From Asticcacaulis sp. AC460 (GTDB lineage: Bacteria > Pseudomonadota > Alphaproteobacteria > Caulobacterales > Caulobacteraceae), in contig NZ_AWGD01000019.1 in the NCBI RefSeq assembly GCF_000495795.1, positions 124,001-188,000 on the forward strand: a DNA stretch of 64,000 nucleotides. Reading direction: 5' to 3'. How positions within the stretch are numbered: the first letter of the stretch is position 1; each line of letters starts with the position of its first letter. A program made the translations under genes and the position numbers. This document shows positions 40,784 through 49,671 of the stretch, piece after piece. The notes below the pieces were generated by a model. It ran no database searches. It had not been told where the DNA came from and saw only the letters and a program-made list of their open reading frames with translations.

Positions 40784-41416
40784 ATGAACGATCGATCTTC
40801 CCGGGGGCGACCGCCGGATCCCGATATCCTGACTCCGACGGAATGGCAGATCGTCGAGGCTGTTCGCCACGGCCTGACCAATCGCCGGATCGCCGCCCTG
40901 CGCAACGTCAGTCTCGACGCGGTGAAATACCACGTCAGCAATGCGCTCACCAAGCTGGGGCTGACGCGCCGGGCGCAACTGCGGCAATGGCCGGGTGTCG
41001 CCCTGCGCAGCGCCCTCCGCAATCGACATGAAACGAGAGACACCATGAAACTGGGACCCGTTGGCCAGATCGCCCGAGGCGTCAAAAATATCGAGGAAGC
41101 CCGCACATGGTACGCCGACGTGCTGGGCCTGACGCACCTCTATTCCTTCGGCGACCTGGCCTTTTTCGACTGCGGCGGCACGCGTCTCTTTCTCTCGCCG
41201 TCGAAGGGGGAGGGCGACTCGATCTTCTACATCCAGGTGGCGGATATCCATGCCGCCCAAAACCAACTGGAAGCCCGTGGCGTGGTCTTCATCAATGCGC
41301 CGCACATGATCCACAAGCATGACAACGGCGTCGAAGAATGGATGGCCTTCTTCAACGACAACGAAGGCCGCCCCTTGGCATTGATGGCGCAGGTCGCACA
41401 GGTCGCGCCCACGTGA
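40784..41416 (+). CDS. LuxR-type HTH fused to a glyoxalase/VOC domain
   Basis: 210 residues. Residues about 15-70 (ILTPTEWQIVEAVRHGLTNRRIAALRNVSLDAVKYHVSNALTKLGLTRRAQL) are a LuxR/GerE helix-turn-helix. Residues about 90-205 (GPVGQIARGVKNIEEARTWYADVLGLTHLYSFGDLAFFDCGGTRLFLS ... FYIQVADIHAAQNQLEARGVVF) are a VOC (glyoxalase/bleomycin-resistance) fold. The VOC part may sense a small molecule and control the HTH part (inference). An internal ATG at 41045 could also produce the VOC domain alone. The hairpin operator-like repeat at 40709 supports autoregulation. Confidence 0.85.
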   Translation: MNDRSSRGRPPDPDILTPTEWQIVEAVRHGLTNRRIAALRNVSLDAVKYHVSNALTKLGLTRRAQLRQWPGVALRSALRNRHETRDTMKLGPVGQIARGVKNIEEARTWYADVLGLTHLYSFGDLAFFDCGGTRLFLSPSKGEGDSIFYIQVADIHAAQNQLEARGVVFINAPHMIHKHDNGVEEWMAFFNDNEGRPLALMAQVAQVAPT

Positions 41417-41480
41417 TGGCTTGAATGCATTGCATGCAACGCTGGCAGCGTGTACACTGTACTGTGCAGAGAGGTGCGCC

Positions 41481-41738
41481 ATGGGCATGTTGACCATCAG
41501 AAATCTCGAAGACAGCACGAAAGAGCGCTTGCGTGTGCGCGCCGCCATGAACGGCCATTCCATGGAAGAAGAGGTGCGGGTAATTCTGCGGCAGGCGGTG
41601 AGCGGCGTCACGGGGCCTGAACTGTGGAAACTGTCCCGCGAACTGTTTGGCGGCGCGAACGCCGTCGAACTCGAACAGCCCGATCGTCAATCGGAGCGTT
41701 CCATCCCCGATTTCAGCAGCAAAGCCTTCGGTGAATGA
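41481..41738 (+). CDS. FitA/VapB-type antitoxin (ribbon-helix-helix)
   Basis: 85 residues from the ATG at 41481 with GAGAGG upstream. MLTIRNLEDSTKERLRVRAAMNGHSMEEEVRVILRQAV is the FitA ribbon-helix-helix DNA-binding part, and the C-terminus (SERSIPDFSSKAFGE) should fill the toxin active site. It overlaps the toxin by ATGA. Upstream at 41426-41470 lie short dyads (GCATTGCATGC; GTGTACACTGTAC), likely autoregulatory operators. Confidence 0.9.
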   Translation: MGMLTIRNLEDSTKERLRVRAAMNGHSMEEEVRVILRQAVSGVTGPELWKLSRELFGGANAVELEQPDRQSERSIPDFSSKAFGE

Positions 41739-42148
41739 TCGTTCTGGATACCAATGTCGTCTCGGAATTGATGAAGGCCGAACCTGATGTACGTGTTCAA
41801 ACCTGGCTGACAGCTATAACCAGCGTCCCGATTGCGACAACGGTCATCACAGTCTTTGAAATCGAATTCGGTCTGGGTCAGCTTCCGGAGGGCAAACGCA
41901 GAACCGATCTTCATTCCCGCTTTGAACGCCTGCTCGATACCATGAAGGTCCTGTCCCTGGATCACCCGGCGGCGCTGAAAGCGGGGCAATTTCGGTCCGA
42001 ACGCAAGTCGGCTGGATTTAATGTGTCGTCGGCCGACCTGATGATCGCGGGTATTGTTGCGGCAACGGGGGCTACCCTGGCGACCCGAAATATCAAGGAC
42101 TTCGAATCGCTCCCGCTTCACATGGTCAATCCATGGGCCTCCGCCTGA
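41735..42148 (+). CDS. FitB/VapC-type PIN-domain toxin
   Basis: 137 residues. MIVLDTNVVSELM (Asp5), FEIEFGLGQLP (Glu near 47) and VSSADLMIAGIVAATGATLATRN with NIKDFESL supply the acidic residues of a PIN-domain ribonuclease of the FitB group. It cleaves RNA when freed from the antitoxin. The full set of acidic residues is present, so it should be active. Paired by overlap with the upstream antitoxin. Confidence 0.9.
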   Translation: MIVLDTNVVSELMKAEPDVRVQTWLTAITSVPIATTVITVFEIEFGLGQLPEGKRRTDLHSRFERLLDTMKVLSLDHPAALKAGQFRSERKSAGFNVSSADLMIAGIVAATGATLATRNIKDFESLPLHMVNPWASA

Positions 42149-42214
42149 GGCGGATCGTCCCGGCGCATTGGATTTTTACCGACGATCCGGTTTAGGTGAG
42201 GCCAGGAGAATAAG

Positions 42215-42943
42215 ATGATGTTTCGCATGATGACCGGCCTCTCGCTTTTGTTCGGAGTGTCGATAGCCATAACGGGCTGCGGCAAGGCGGAGACAACGAC
42301 CTCCGTGCAGACCACGGAGACGGTAAGTTCCATTGTTGCCTCGTCCACCGTTTCGACGGTGTTGACGTCCGAACCCATTTCCTGCGCGACCGAGATCGGC
42401 ACTGGCCCCGCCGACCACCTCGCCGAAGTCTGCCGCAATGTCTCGCCGGCGACCCATCCGCCCTGCAATACGGCCAATAGCTGCGCCATGATCGAAGACG
42501 AGATCGCCCGCAGTTGCGCCCTCTTCGACGACAAGGAACCGGCCATGGACGGTTGCGCTCCGGCGCCGAAAAGCTCCGAAGCCGCCGCTGCCGTGATCAC
42601 CCGCTACTATTCCGCGCTCAATGCCCGCGACTTCGACACGGCCTGGCGGCAGTGGGGTGACCACGGCCAGCCCAACCAGACCCGCGAAACCTTCCAGGCC
42701 GGCTTTGCCCACACCCAATCGACGCGCGTCACCATCGGCAAGCTGGAGCCCGCCGAAGGCGGCGCCGGGTCGATCTACCAGACGGTTCCGGTGACCATCG
42801 ATGCGACGCTCGACAACGGCAAACGCCAGCGCTTCACGGGCGACTACACGGTCCGGCGGGTCAATGGTGTCGACGGGGCTTCGGCGGAGCAACTGCGCTG
42901 GCATATCGACGCCGCCCACCTCAAGGCCGTGGCGGCCAACTGA
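42215..42943 (+). CDS. Predicted lipoprotein
   Basis: 242 residues. A signal sequence with lipobox AITGC (Cys near 22) is followed by a Ser/Thr-rich spacer, then a cysteine-rich segment (CATEIG...CRNVSPATHPPCNTANSCAM...CALFD) and an NTF2-like domain (AAVITRYYSALNARDFDTAWRQWG). Anchored in the envelope; function unknown. It faces rsgA tail to tail. Confidence 0.7.
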   Translation: MMFRMMTGLSLLFGVSIAITGCGKAETTTSVQTTETVSSIVASSTVSTVLTSEPISCATEIGTGPADHLAEVCRNVSPATHPPCNTANSCAMIEDEIARSCALFDDKEPAMDGCAPAPKSSEAAAAVITRYYSALNARDFDTAWRQWGDHGQPNQTRETFQAGFAHTQSTRVTIGKLEPAEGGAGSIYQTVPVTIDATLDNGKRQRFTGDYTVRRVNGVDGASAEQLRWHIDAAHLKAVAAN

Positions 42944-42953
42944 ACCGTCACAG

Positions 42954-44033
42954 CTACCGCCGCGGCCGTTGGGTCGTCCGGTTGCCGCGCGGCCCGGTCA
43001 GGACCTGCGTGTTGCCGGCGTTTTCTTCGGACAGTTTGCGCCACCGGGTCAGGCGATCCTGGTCCAGCTCTCCCGAAGCCACCGCCGCCCGCACGGCGCA
43101 GCCCGGCTCATGGTCATGGCTGCAATCGCTGAACTTGCACTGAGGCGCCAGCTCGGTGATTTCCGCGAACAGGGTGTCGATGCCGGCGGTAAAATTGCCG
43201 ACATGCAGGTTGCGTATCCCCGGCGTGTCGATGATCCAGCCGCCGCCAGCCATGGCGTGCAGCGAACGCGCGGTGGTCGTGTGCCGGCCCTTGTCATCGT
43301 GCTCGCGCACGCCGCCCGTGACCTGATCGGCGCCGGACAGGGTGTTGACCAGGGTCGATTTGCCGACGCCTGACGACCCGGCCAGGGCAATGGTCTGGCC
43401 CGGCTGACACCACGGCATCAGGGCGGCGATAGCTTCAGCCGAACGCCCGTTGACGGTCACAACCGCCAGGTCTCTTTGCAGCGCCGCGGCCTCGTCGGCA
43501 TAGGCGCGGCCGTCGGTCACCAGATCGGCCTTGGTCAGCACCATGACCGGCGTGGTCCCGGCTTCGTTGGCCATGGCCAGATAGCGTTCCAGCCGCGCCG
43601 GATTGAAATCGGCATTGCACGAGGTGACGATGAACAGGGTGTCGACATTGGCGGCCGCCAGCTGCGGCAGGACCTGACCGTCGACGGGGCGTTGCAGCAG
43701 GGTCCGTCGCTCCAGGCGCCGGCACAGATCCTGCGTCTGCGGATCGACCAGGACCCAGTCGCCGACGGCGTATTCGCCGGTGTTGGTCCCGACCGGCAGG
43801 TTCAGCCGGACGGGCCCTGCCGCTGACAGGCCGCTCAGACGGGCGCGGTGAACCTGGGCGATGCGGCATGGCACCAGGTGGGTTTCGTCGTCGGTGACCT
43901 GGTCGGCGAAGAAATCCGTCCATCCCAGGTTTGCTCTTTGGCCCAGGTTTGTTTCTTGGCCGAGATTGGTCATTTGGCTGGCATCATCATGACGACGGCT
44001 TTTATCGCATTGCGGCGGCAAAGTATCGTCCAA
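42954..44033 (-). CDS. rsgA: Ribosome small subunit GTPase RsgA
   Basis: 359 residues with the circularly permuted GTPase order: OB fold (about 45-115), then VLTKADL (G4), GSSGVGKSTLVN (G1) and DTPGIRNL (G3), then a zinc site (CKFSDCSHDHEPGC). It matures the 30S subunit. An unusual N-terminal tail contains a hexapeptide repeat (NLGQET, NLGQRA, NLGWTD) coded by an 18-bp tandem repeat at 43925-43978. An internal ATG at 43973 is an alternative start that would lie at the head of the repeat. Confidence 0.93.
   Translation of the reverse strand: MDDTLPPQCDKSRRHDDASQMTNLGQETNLGQRANLGWTDFFADQVTDDETHLVPCRIAQVHRARLSGLSAAGPVRLNLPVGTNTGEYAVGDWVLVDPQTQDLCRRLERRTLLQRPVDGQVLPQLAAANVDTLFIVTSCNADFNPARLERYLAMANEAGTTPVMVLTKADLVTDGRAYADEAAALQRDLAVVTVNGRSAEAIAALMPWCQPGQTIALAGSSGVGKSTLVNTLSGADQVTGGVREHDDKGRHTTTARSLHAMAGGGWIIDTPGIRNLHVGNFTAGIDTLFAEITELAPQCKFSDCSHDHEPGCAVRAAVASGELDQDRLTRWRKLSEENAGNTQVLTGPRGNRTTQRPRR
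43925..43978. repeat. 18-bp tandem repeat in the rsgA 5' end
   Basis: Three units of 18 bp starting at 43925, 43943 and 43961 (CCAGGTTTG...TTGGC, CCAGGTTTG...TTGGC, then a degenerate copy) encode the repeated NLGQ hexapeptide. Confidence 0.7.
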
Positions 44034-44139
44034 TCCACATGCCCATCCACCGCCATCGGCTCTTTTGCTTTTCCAGGCTTTGGGTTACAGATCGTGCGGG
44101 CGGAGCTGGCGCAATTAACGCCGGCCGACAGACACGCAT

Positions 44140-45243
44140 ATGCCGAACCACACGCAGGGACTGGAAATACGCAGCGTTGTCAAACGCTTCGGAGACCTGC
44201 GCCTGTTCGATGACCTGTCCGTCGCCATCGCGCCCGGTGAATTTTTCATCATCCTGGGGCCGTCCGGCTGCGGCAAGACCACCCTGCTGCGCCTGATCGC
44301 CGGGCTTGAAACGGTCGATGGCGGCGAGATCCGGTTGAACGGCCGTCCCATCCATGACCTGCCCGCCGGCGATCGCGGCGTTGCCATGGTCTTCCAGGAT
44401 TTCGCCCTCTATCCCCATATGACGGTCGAACGGAACCTGGCGTTTGGCCTGCGCAACATGCAGGTGCCGGCGACCGAGATCGACACCCGCATCAAGGCCA
44501 CCGCCGGCGCCCTGGCCATCGACGGCCTGCTGGCCCGCAAGCCCGCCACCCTGTCCGGCGGCCAGAAACAGCGCGTCGCCCTGGCCCGTGCCCTGGTCAA
44601 GAAGCCCGATCTGCTGCTGCTCGACGAGCCCCTGTCCAGCCTGGACCCGGGCTTGCGTCTGCACACCCGGCGAGAACTGGCGCAGCTCAGCCGCAGCCTC
44701 AACGCCACCTTCGTCATGGTCACCCACGACCAGGTCGAAGCCATGACCCTGGCCAGCCGCATCATGGTCATGCACGAACACCGCATCCAGCAGGTCGGCA
44801 CGCCGCTGGAGATCTTCACCCGGCCGGCCAACCTGTTCGTCGCCCGCTTTGTCGGCGCCACCCCGATGAACGTGCTGGACGGGACCATCGCCAAAGCCCG
44901 CAATGGCAAGGCGGACTTCGACCTGTCGGGCCACAAGGTCCACACGGCCATCACCCATACCAGCCTGCCGGCCGGGGAGGGCTGGCAGGTGGGCCTGCGC
45001 GCCGAGCACGTCGCCATCACTGCACCCTCCGCTACGGCCATCCCGGCCACGGTCGACTATGTCGAACGCCTGGGCGAGCAGTCGTGGATTCATGTCCGCC
45101 TGGCCGACGGCCGCGAGATCGTGGCCAACGAGACCGGGATCAGCCCGCACCAACCCGGAGATGCCGTCGGTCTCACCCTCGACGGCGCCCGCGCCCACCT
45201 GTTCGACGCCGAAGGCCGCGGTTACCACGCGGAACCGGCATGA
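44140..45243 (+). CDS. ABC sugar transporter ATP-binding protein (MalK/UgpC type)
   Basis: 367 residues. Walker A GPSGCGKTT, signature LSGGQKQR, Walker B LLLLDEPLSSLDP and H-loop MVTHDQVEAM are intact. The C-terminal 120 residues (MNVLDGTIAKA...VGLRAEHVAIT) are the MalK-type OB regulatory domain that hydrolyses ATP for carbohydrate import. First gene of a four-gene operon in which every junction overlaps by ATGA. No copy of the dyad seen at the hydrolase genes lies in the short gap upstream. Confidence 0.93.
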   Translation: MPNHTQGLEIRSVVKRFGDLRLFDDLSVAIAPGEFFIILGPSGCGKTTLLRLIAGLETVDGGEIRLNGRPIHDLPAGDRGVAMVFQDFALYPHMTVERNLAFGLRNMQVPATEIDTRIKATAGALAIDGLLARKPATLSGGQKQRVALARALVKKPDLLLLDEPLSSLDPGLRLHTRRELAQLSRSLNATFVMVTHDQVEAMTLASRIMVMHEHRIQQVGTPLEIFTRPANLFVARFVGATPMNVLDGTIAKARNGKADFDLSGHKVHTAITHTSLPAGEGWQVGLRAEHVAITAPSATAIPATVDYVERLGEQSWIHVRLADGREIVANETGISPHQPGDAVGLTLDGARAHLFDAEGRGYHAEPA

Positions 45244-46115
45244 TTGGGCGCCTGAACCGCCAGGGCTGGCCGAACCTGCTGTTCGCCCTGCCGTTCCTGC
45301 TGGTCTATGGCTGGCTGCTGGTCTACCCGCTTCTGGCCGGCATGGGCCTCAGCCTCAACCGCGCCAACCTGTTCGGCGGCGCGCGGTTTATCGGCTTCGA
45401 AAACTATATCCGCCTGTTCCGCGACGCCACCTTCCTGCAGGCCCTGGGCAACAGCCTGCTGTTCGTCGTGATGTGCGTGCCGGTTCTGGTCGTCCTGGCG
45501 CTGGGCCTGGCGCTTGCGCTGAACCGCGCCACCCGGTTTGCCGCCTTCATGCGCAGCGCCGTCTTCGCCTCGTCGGTCCTGTCGGTGACCGTGATGACCA
45601 TCATCTGGCGCCAGATCCTGGCCATTGACGGCGGCCTGCTCAGCCACGGCGCCCATGCGATCGGCCTGCCCGCCTTGCCGTTCCTCAGCGATCCGAACCT
45701 GGCCTTGCCCAGCCTGGCCGCCGTCACCGTCTGGTGGAGTCTGGGCCTGCCGATGATGCTGTTCCTCTCCGCGCTGCAACAGGTGCCGCGTTCCGTCTTT
45801 GAGGCCGCCGCCCTGGACCGCGCCACGCCATGGACCGTGTTTCGCCAGATCACCCTGCCGGCCATCACCCCGGCCCTGGTCCTGGTCACTGCCTATGAAT
45901 GCGCCCTGCAGTTTCAGGTCTTCGGCCAGCCGCAACTCCTGACCCAGGGCGGGCCCAACGGCGCCTCGCGACCGCTGGTGCTCTACATCTACGAAACCGG
46001 CTTCAACCAGTGGGACATCGGCTATGCCGCCGCTGCGTCGCAGATGCTGTTCGCCCTGATCCTGGTCGCCGCCTTCGTGCCGCAACTGGCCCAGCGCCTG
46101 TGGAGGCGGGCATGA
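45240..46115 (+). CDS. ABC sugar permease, MalF/UgpA type
   Basis: 291 residues from the ATG at 45240 overlapping the ATPase gene. Six membrane helices are visible, beginning LLFALPFLLVYGWLLVYPLL, and the EAA-like loop EAAALDRATPWTVFRQITLPAITP contacts the ATPase. The C-terminal helix pair follows YETGFNQWDIGYAAAASQML. Partner of the next gene. Confidence 0.9.
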   Translation: MIGRLNRQGWPNLLFALPFLLVYGWLLVYPLLAGMGLSLNRANLFGGARFIGFENYIRLFRDATFLQALGNSLLFVVMCVPVLVVLALGLALALNRATRFAAFMRSAVFASSVLSVTVMTIIWRQILAIDGGLLSHGAHAIGLPALPFLSDPNLALPSLAAVTVWWSLGLPMMLFLSALQQVPRSVFEAAALDRATPWTVFRQITLPAITPALVLVTAYECALQFQVFGQPQLLTQGGPNGASRPLVLYIYETGFNQWDIGYAAAASQMLFALILVAAFVPQLAQRLWRRA

Positions 46116-46963
46116 CCGCCGTGGCGCTTCCCGGTGTACGCGGCCGTCAGCTCTGGGCCTGGGTGCGGATCGCCTTCTGCGCCGTCATGCTGGCCCTGGT
46201 GCTGGCGCCGCTGCTGTGGACCGTGTTCCTGTCGTTCCGCACCAATATCGACCTGCTGCGCCAGGCGCCGCTGGACCTGCACGGGCCCTATACCCTCGAC
46301 AACTACGCAGAATTGCTGCGCAACCAGACCCTGTTCCGCTGGTTCTTCAACTCGCTGGTCGTCTCGACCGCGACCGTGGCCGGCGTCCTGACCCTGTCGT
46401 CACTCGCTGGTTACGCCTTCGGCCGGCTGGAGTTCCCCGGCCGCAACTGGCTGTACCTGATCGTCCTGGCCGGGCTGGCCATCCCCGATCAATCCGTCAT
46501 CCTGACCCGGCACCAGATATTCTCCGACTTGCACTGGCACAACACCTACCGCGCCCTGATCCTGCCCGGCCTGTCGGCGCCGCTGGGGGTCTTCCTGATG
46601 ACCGAAGCCTTCCGCGCCATTCCGCGCGCCCAGGATGACGCCGCCCGGCTCGACCGCGCCAACAGCCTGGCCACCTTCTGGCACGTCCTGCTGCCCCAGA
46701 CCGTGCCGGCCCTGGCCAGCCTCGGCATCTACACCTTCCTGCTGTCGTGGAACGACTACTGGTGGCCGCTGATCTCGGCCACGCGCCCGGCCATGTACAC
46801 CCTGACCGAAGGCATGGCCGCCGCCCAGAGCAACTATGTCGAGGTCCTGGGCAAGGGCGTGCTGATGGCCGAAGCCGTCGTCGCCGGCCTGCCGGTGCTG
46901 ATCGTCTACATCCTGTTCCAGAAGCACATCGTCAGCGCCGTGACCGGTATGGTGAAGCTATGA
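46112..46963 (+). CDS. ABC sugar permease, MalG/UgpE type
   Basis: 283 residues from the ATG at 46112. Six helices; RIAFCAVMLALVLAPLLWTVFLSF, SLVVSTATVAGVLTLSSLAGYAFGR and the EAA-like DDAARLDRANSLATFWHVLLPQTVPALASLGIYTFLLSWNDYWWPL define the MalG/UgpE group. It forms the channel with the preceding permease. Overlaps both neighbours by ATGA. Confidence 0.9.
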   Translation: MTAVALPGVRGRQLWAWVRIAFCAVMLALVLAPLLWTVFLSFRTNIDLLRQAPLDLHGPYTLDNYAELLRNQTLFRWFFNSLVVSTATVAGVLTLSSLAGYAFGRLEFPGRNWLYLIVLAGLAIPDQSVILTRHQIFSDLHWHNTYRALILPGLSAPLGVFLMTEAFRAIPRAQDDAARLDRANSLATFWHVLLPQTVPALASLGIYTFLLSWNDYWWPLISATRPAMYTLTEGMAAAQSNYVEVLGKGVLMAEAVVAGLPVLIVYILFQKHIVSAVTGMVKL

Positions 46964-48273
46964 GGCGGCGCGTCTTCCTCACCGGCCTGGCGGCTTTAAG
47001 CGGGTGCGCCCGGCCCGATCCACGCCCCACCATCACGGTGCAGCGCATCTTCGGCGACTGCCGCGCCCACGTCCCGAAAGGCGGAGCGCCGACCCAGAAC
47101 ATCAACGGCGAATGCGAGATCATCACCGGCCTGCTCGACCGCTTCGAAGCCGAAAACCCCGACATCCGCCTGAACATCAACACGGTGGCCTGGCCGGGCT
47201 ACGACCAGTTGTCGGCCCAGATCGCCGCCGACGACGCGCCGGACCTGGTCACCATGCATATGGCGGTCATCCCCGACTACCAGATCCACGGCCTGCTGAC
47301 CCCACTGGACGCCGGCCTGAAAGCCCAGGGCGTGACCCCGGACCAGTTCACACCGGTGGCGCGGCGGGCGGTGACCATGAACGGCGAGGTCTACGGCCTG
47401 CCGTTCGACGCCTGGACGCAACTGTTCCACATCAATATGAACCTGTTCGCCAAGGCAGGGCTGGTGCGTGGCGGCGAACCCGTCCTGCCGCGCAGCGCCG
47501 CCGAACTGCTGGACCAGGCGCGCCGGTTCCGCGCGGCAACGAGCAAGCCCTATCTCGTCCAGTCGGCGGTCAATGAACGCGCAGCCTATGCCCGCAACCT
47601 CTACACCTACCTGTTGTCGGCGCATGAGGTCATCTTCCCCGATCCGCACCATATCCGGCTGAACACGCCGCGGGCGCGCGAAGTCGTCGGGCTGTTCAAG
47701 CGAATCCATGACGAACGCCTGACCACGCGCGACCTGGACTATGTCGCGGCGACCACGGCCTTCATCAACGGCGAGGGTGGGGTCTATATCGTCGGCACCT
47801 GGATGATCGGCAATTTCGACAACGAAGCCGCCCAACCCGGCCGGCCCCTGTACCGTGGCTATCGCGTCAAGCCCTATCCGGCCCTGTTCGGCGATCCGGT
47901 CCTGCCGGCCTTTGTCGACGGCCATGCCTGGGTGATGCCGAAGAAAGCCCGCACACCGGCCCAGGAACGGGCCGCCTTCCGCCTTCTGAAGTTCCTGAGC
48001 GTGCATGAAGGTGACTGGACCCGGTCGGGGCACCTGACCTCGATGGCGGAGGTGGTTGGCGACCCGGTCTACCAGGCCCAACCCCACCGCCGCGACCTGA
48101 TGGCGATCACCAGCTACGGCCAGGGCCTGCCAACGGATGTGCAACGCCAGTTCGCCATCCAGGCCATGCTGAGCGAAGAGCTGGCGGCAGCGATCACCGG
48201 CATCAAGCCGGTGGAGAAGGCCCTGATCGACGCCGAACACCGCATCAACGACATGCTGACCAACCTGTCGTGA
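46960..48273 (+). CDS. ABC sugar-binding lipoprotein (family 1)
   Basis: 437 residues from the ATG at 46960. MRRRVFLTGLAALSGC is a Tat-like/lipoprotein signal with Cys16. ITGLLDRFEAENPDIRLNINTVAWPGYDQL...ADDAPDLVTMHMAVIPDY and WDAWTQLFHINMNLF-type sequence match family 1 solute-binding proteins for oligosaccharides. Paired with the three genes before it. The transported sugar is unknown; the adjacent hydrolase locus suggests a plant cell-wall sugar (inference). Confidence 0.88.
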   Translation: MRRRVFLTGLAALSGCARPDPRPTITVQRIFGDCRAHVPKGGAPTQNINGECEIITGLLDRFEAENPDIRLNINTVAWPGYDQLSAQIAADDAPDLVTMHMAVIPDYQIHGLLTPLDAGLKAQGVTPDQFTPVARRAVTMNGEVYGLPFDAWTQLFHINMNLFAKAGLVRGGEPVLPRSAAELLDQARRFRAATSKPYLVQSAVNERAAYARNLYTYLLSAHEVIFPDPHHIRLNTPRAREVVGLFKRIHDERLTTRDLDYVAATTAFINGEGGVYIVGTWMIGNFDNEAAQPGRPLYRGYRVKPYPALFGDPVLPAFVDGHAWVMPKKARTPAQERAAFRLLKFLSVHEGDWTRSGHLTSMAEVVGDPVYQAQPHRRDLMAITSYGQGLPTDVQRQFAIQAMLSEELAAAITGIKPVEKALIDAEHRINDMLTNLS

Positions 48274-48286
48274 GCTAAAAATCACC

Positions 48287-48347
48287 TCTCCCCGCTCGCG
48301 GGGAGAGGACGAGAGCGGAGCGAAGTGAACGCGATCGGGTGAGGGGC
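48287..48347. repeat. Interspersed palindromic repeat, copy 2
   Basis: Reverse-complement match to 12545-12612. It begins with a CCTCTCCCCGCTCGCGGGGAGAGG hairpin-like stretch of the same build and ends with GGGTGAGGGGCC. It lies between the ABC operon and galM and may act as a terminator. Confidence 0.7.
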
Positions 48348-48487
48348 CTTCTGAAGACGATTGTGCGCCGACCGCCTATCGCCCCTGACCGCAAAAACTC
48401 CCGGTTTTCCGGAAGTATCGATTTGCAGAAATGGACATCCCGATCCCGTAATATCGCATTGACGTGTCCGACCACGTGTGGCAATTA

Positions 48488-48509
48488 ATTATCTTATAAA
48501 TCGGATAAT
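48488..48509 (+). promoter_or_regulatory. Candidate regulon operator upstream of galM
   Basis: Perfect 6-bp inverted arms ATTATC and GATAAT around TTATAAATCG. Best copy of a motif found near seven promoters in the utilisation locus. Starts 42 bases before the galM ATG. Confidence 0.55.
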
Positions 48510-48529
48510 TATAATCCACAGGGATAACC

Positions 48530-49663
48530 ATGCACAAAACAGCACCCCTCTGGGTCGCGCCCGTCCTCATGCTTATGGCCACTACGGCCCTGGCCGGTGA
48601 AGCCAAACGTGCCCCCTTCGGCCAGCTCCCCGATGGCGGAAAGGTCGAGGCCATCACCCTGACGAACGCCAAGGGCACCTCGGCCACGGTCATCACCTAT
48701 GGCGCCGGCCTCCAGGCCCTGATCACCGCCGATCGTGACGGCAAGCCCGCCGACATCACCCTGGGCTATGCCGACCTCGCAACTTACGTCTCGACGCCGC
48801 AATATTTCGGCTCGACGGTCGGTCGCTTCGCCAATCGCATCGCCAAGGGCCAGTTCACCCTCGACGGCAAGACCTATCAGACCCCGGTCAATAACGGCGT
48901 CAATTCGCTGCACGGCGGCACCAAGGGCTTCGACAAGGTCAACTGGACCGTGGTCTCAACCAGGTCCGGCGACACCGCTTCGGTCGAGCTGGAATATATC
49001 AGCCCCGATGGCGACATGGGCTATCCCGGCCAGATGACGGTCCACGCCGTCTATGCCCTCAACGAAGCCAACGAACTGACCATCCGCTACACGGCCACCA
49101 CGACCAACACTACCATCGTCAATATCACCAACCACGCCTACTGGAACCTGGCGGGGGAGGGCAGCCACCGCTCGATTAATGAGCAAAAACTGACCCTTAT
49201 CGCTGATGCCTACCTGCCGACCGATGCCGGCGCCATTCCCACCGGCGAAATCCGCAAGGTCGCCGGCACGGTGTTCGACTTCCGCACCCCCACGGCCATC
49301 GGTCTGCGCGTGCGTGACGCATCGGATCAGCAGATCGTCTACGGCCGCGGCTACGACCATAACTGGGTGGCCAGCCGCACGAAGACCGCCCAACCGCGCC
49401 TGATGGCCGTGGTTGAGGACGACGTCTCCGGCCGCAAGCTGGAGCTGCTGTCGGACCAGCCGGGCATCCAGTTCTATTCCGGCAACTTCCTCGACGGCAC
49501 CTCGTCGGGCAAGTCCGGCCACATCTACCGCGAAGGCGACGCCTTCGTGCTGGAGCCGCAATTCTTCCCGGACACGCCCAACCAGCCGGACTTCGGATCG
49601 GCGGTGCTCAAGCCCGGCGAAACCTATGCCAACACCCTGATCTACCGCTTCAGCGCGAAATAA
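48530..49663 (+). CDS. galM: Aldose 1-epimerase, exported
   Basis: 377 residues. Signal peptide (LMLMATTALAGEA cleavage region near 23). GSTVGRFANRIAKGQFTLDGKTYQ, NNGVNSLHGGTKGFDK (His near 124), NITNHAYWNLAGEG (His near 200) and FVLEPQFFPDTPNQPDF (Glu near 346) are the galactose mutarotase signature regions. It interconverts alpha and beta anomers of sugars released by periplasmic hydrolases. First of three genes in a row on the plus strand with two GH-A enzymes. Confidence 0.92.
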   Translation: MHKTAPLWVAPVLMLMATTALAGEAKRAPFGQLPDGGKVEAITLTNAKGTSATVITYGAGLQALITADRDGKPADITLGYADLATYVSTPQYFGSTVGRFANRIAKGQFTLDGKTYQTPVNNGVNSLHGGTKGFDKVNWTVVSTRSGDTASVELEYISPDGDMGYPGQMTVHAVYALNEANELTIRYTATTTNTTIVNITNHAYWNLAGEGSHRSINEQKLTLIADAYLPTDAGAIPTGEIRKVAGTVFDFRTPTAIGLRVRDASDQQIVYGRGYDHNWVASRTKTAQPRLMAVVEDDVSGRKLELLSDQPGIQFYSGNFLDGTSSGKSGHIYREGDAFVLEPQFFPDTPNQPDFGSAVLKPGETYANTLIYRFSAK

Positions 49664-49671
49664 CCACCGCC

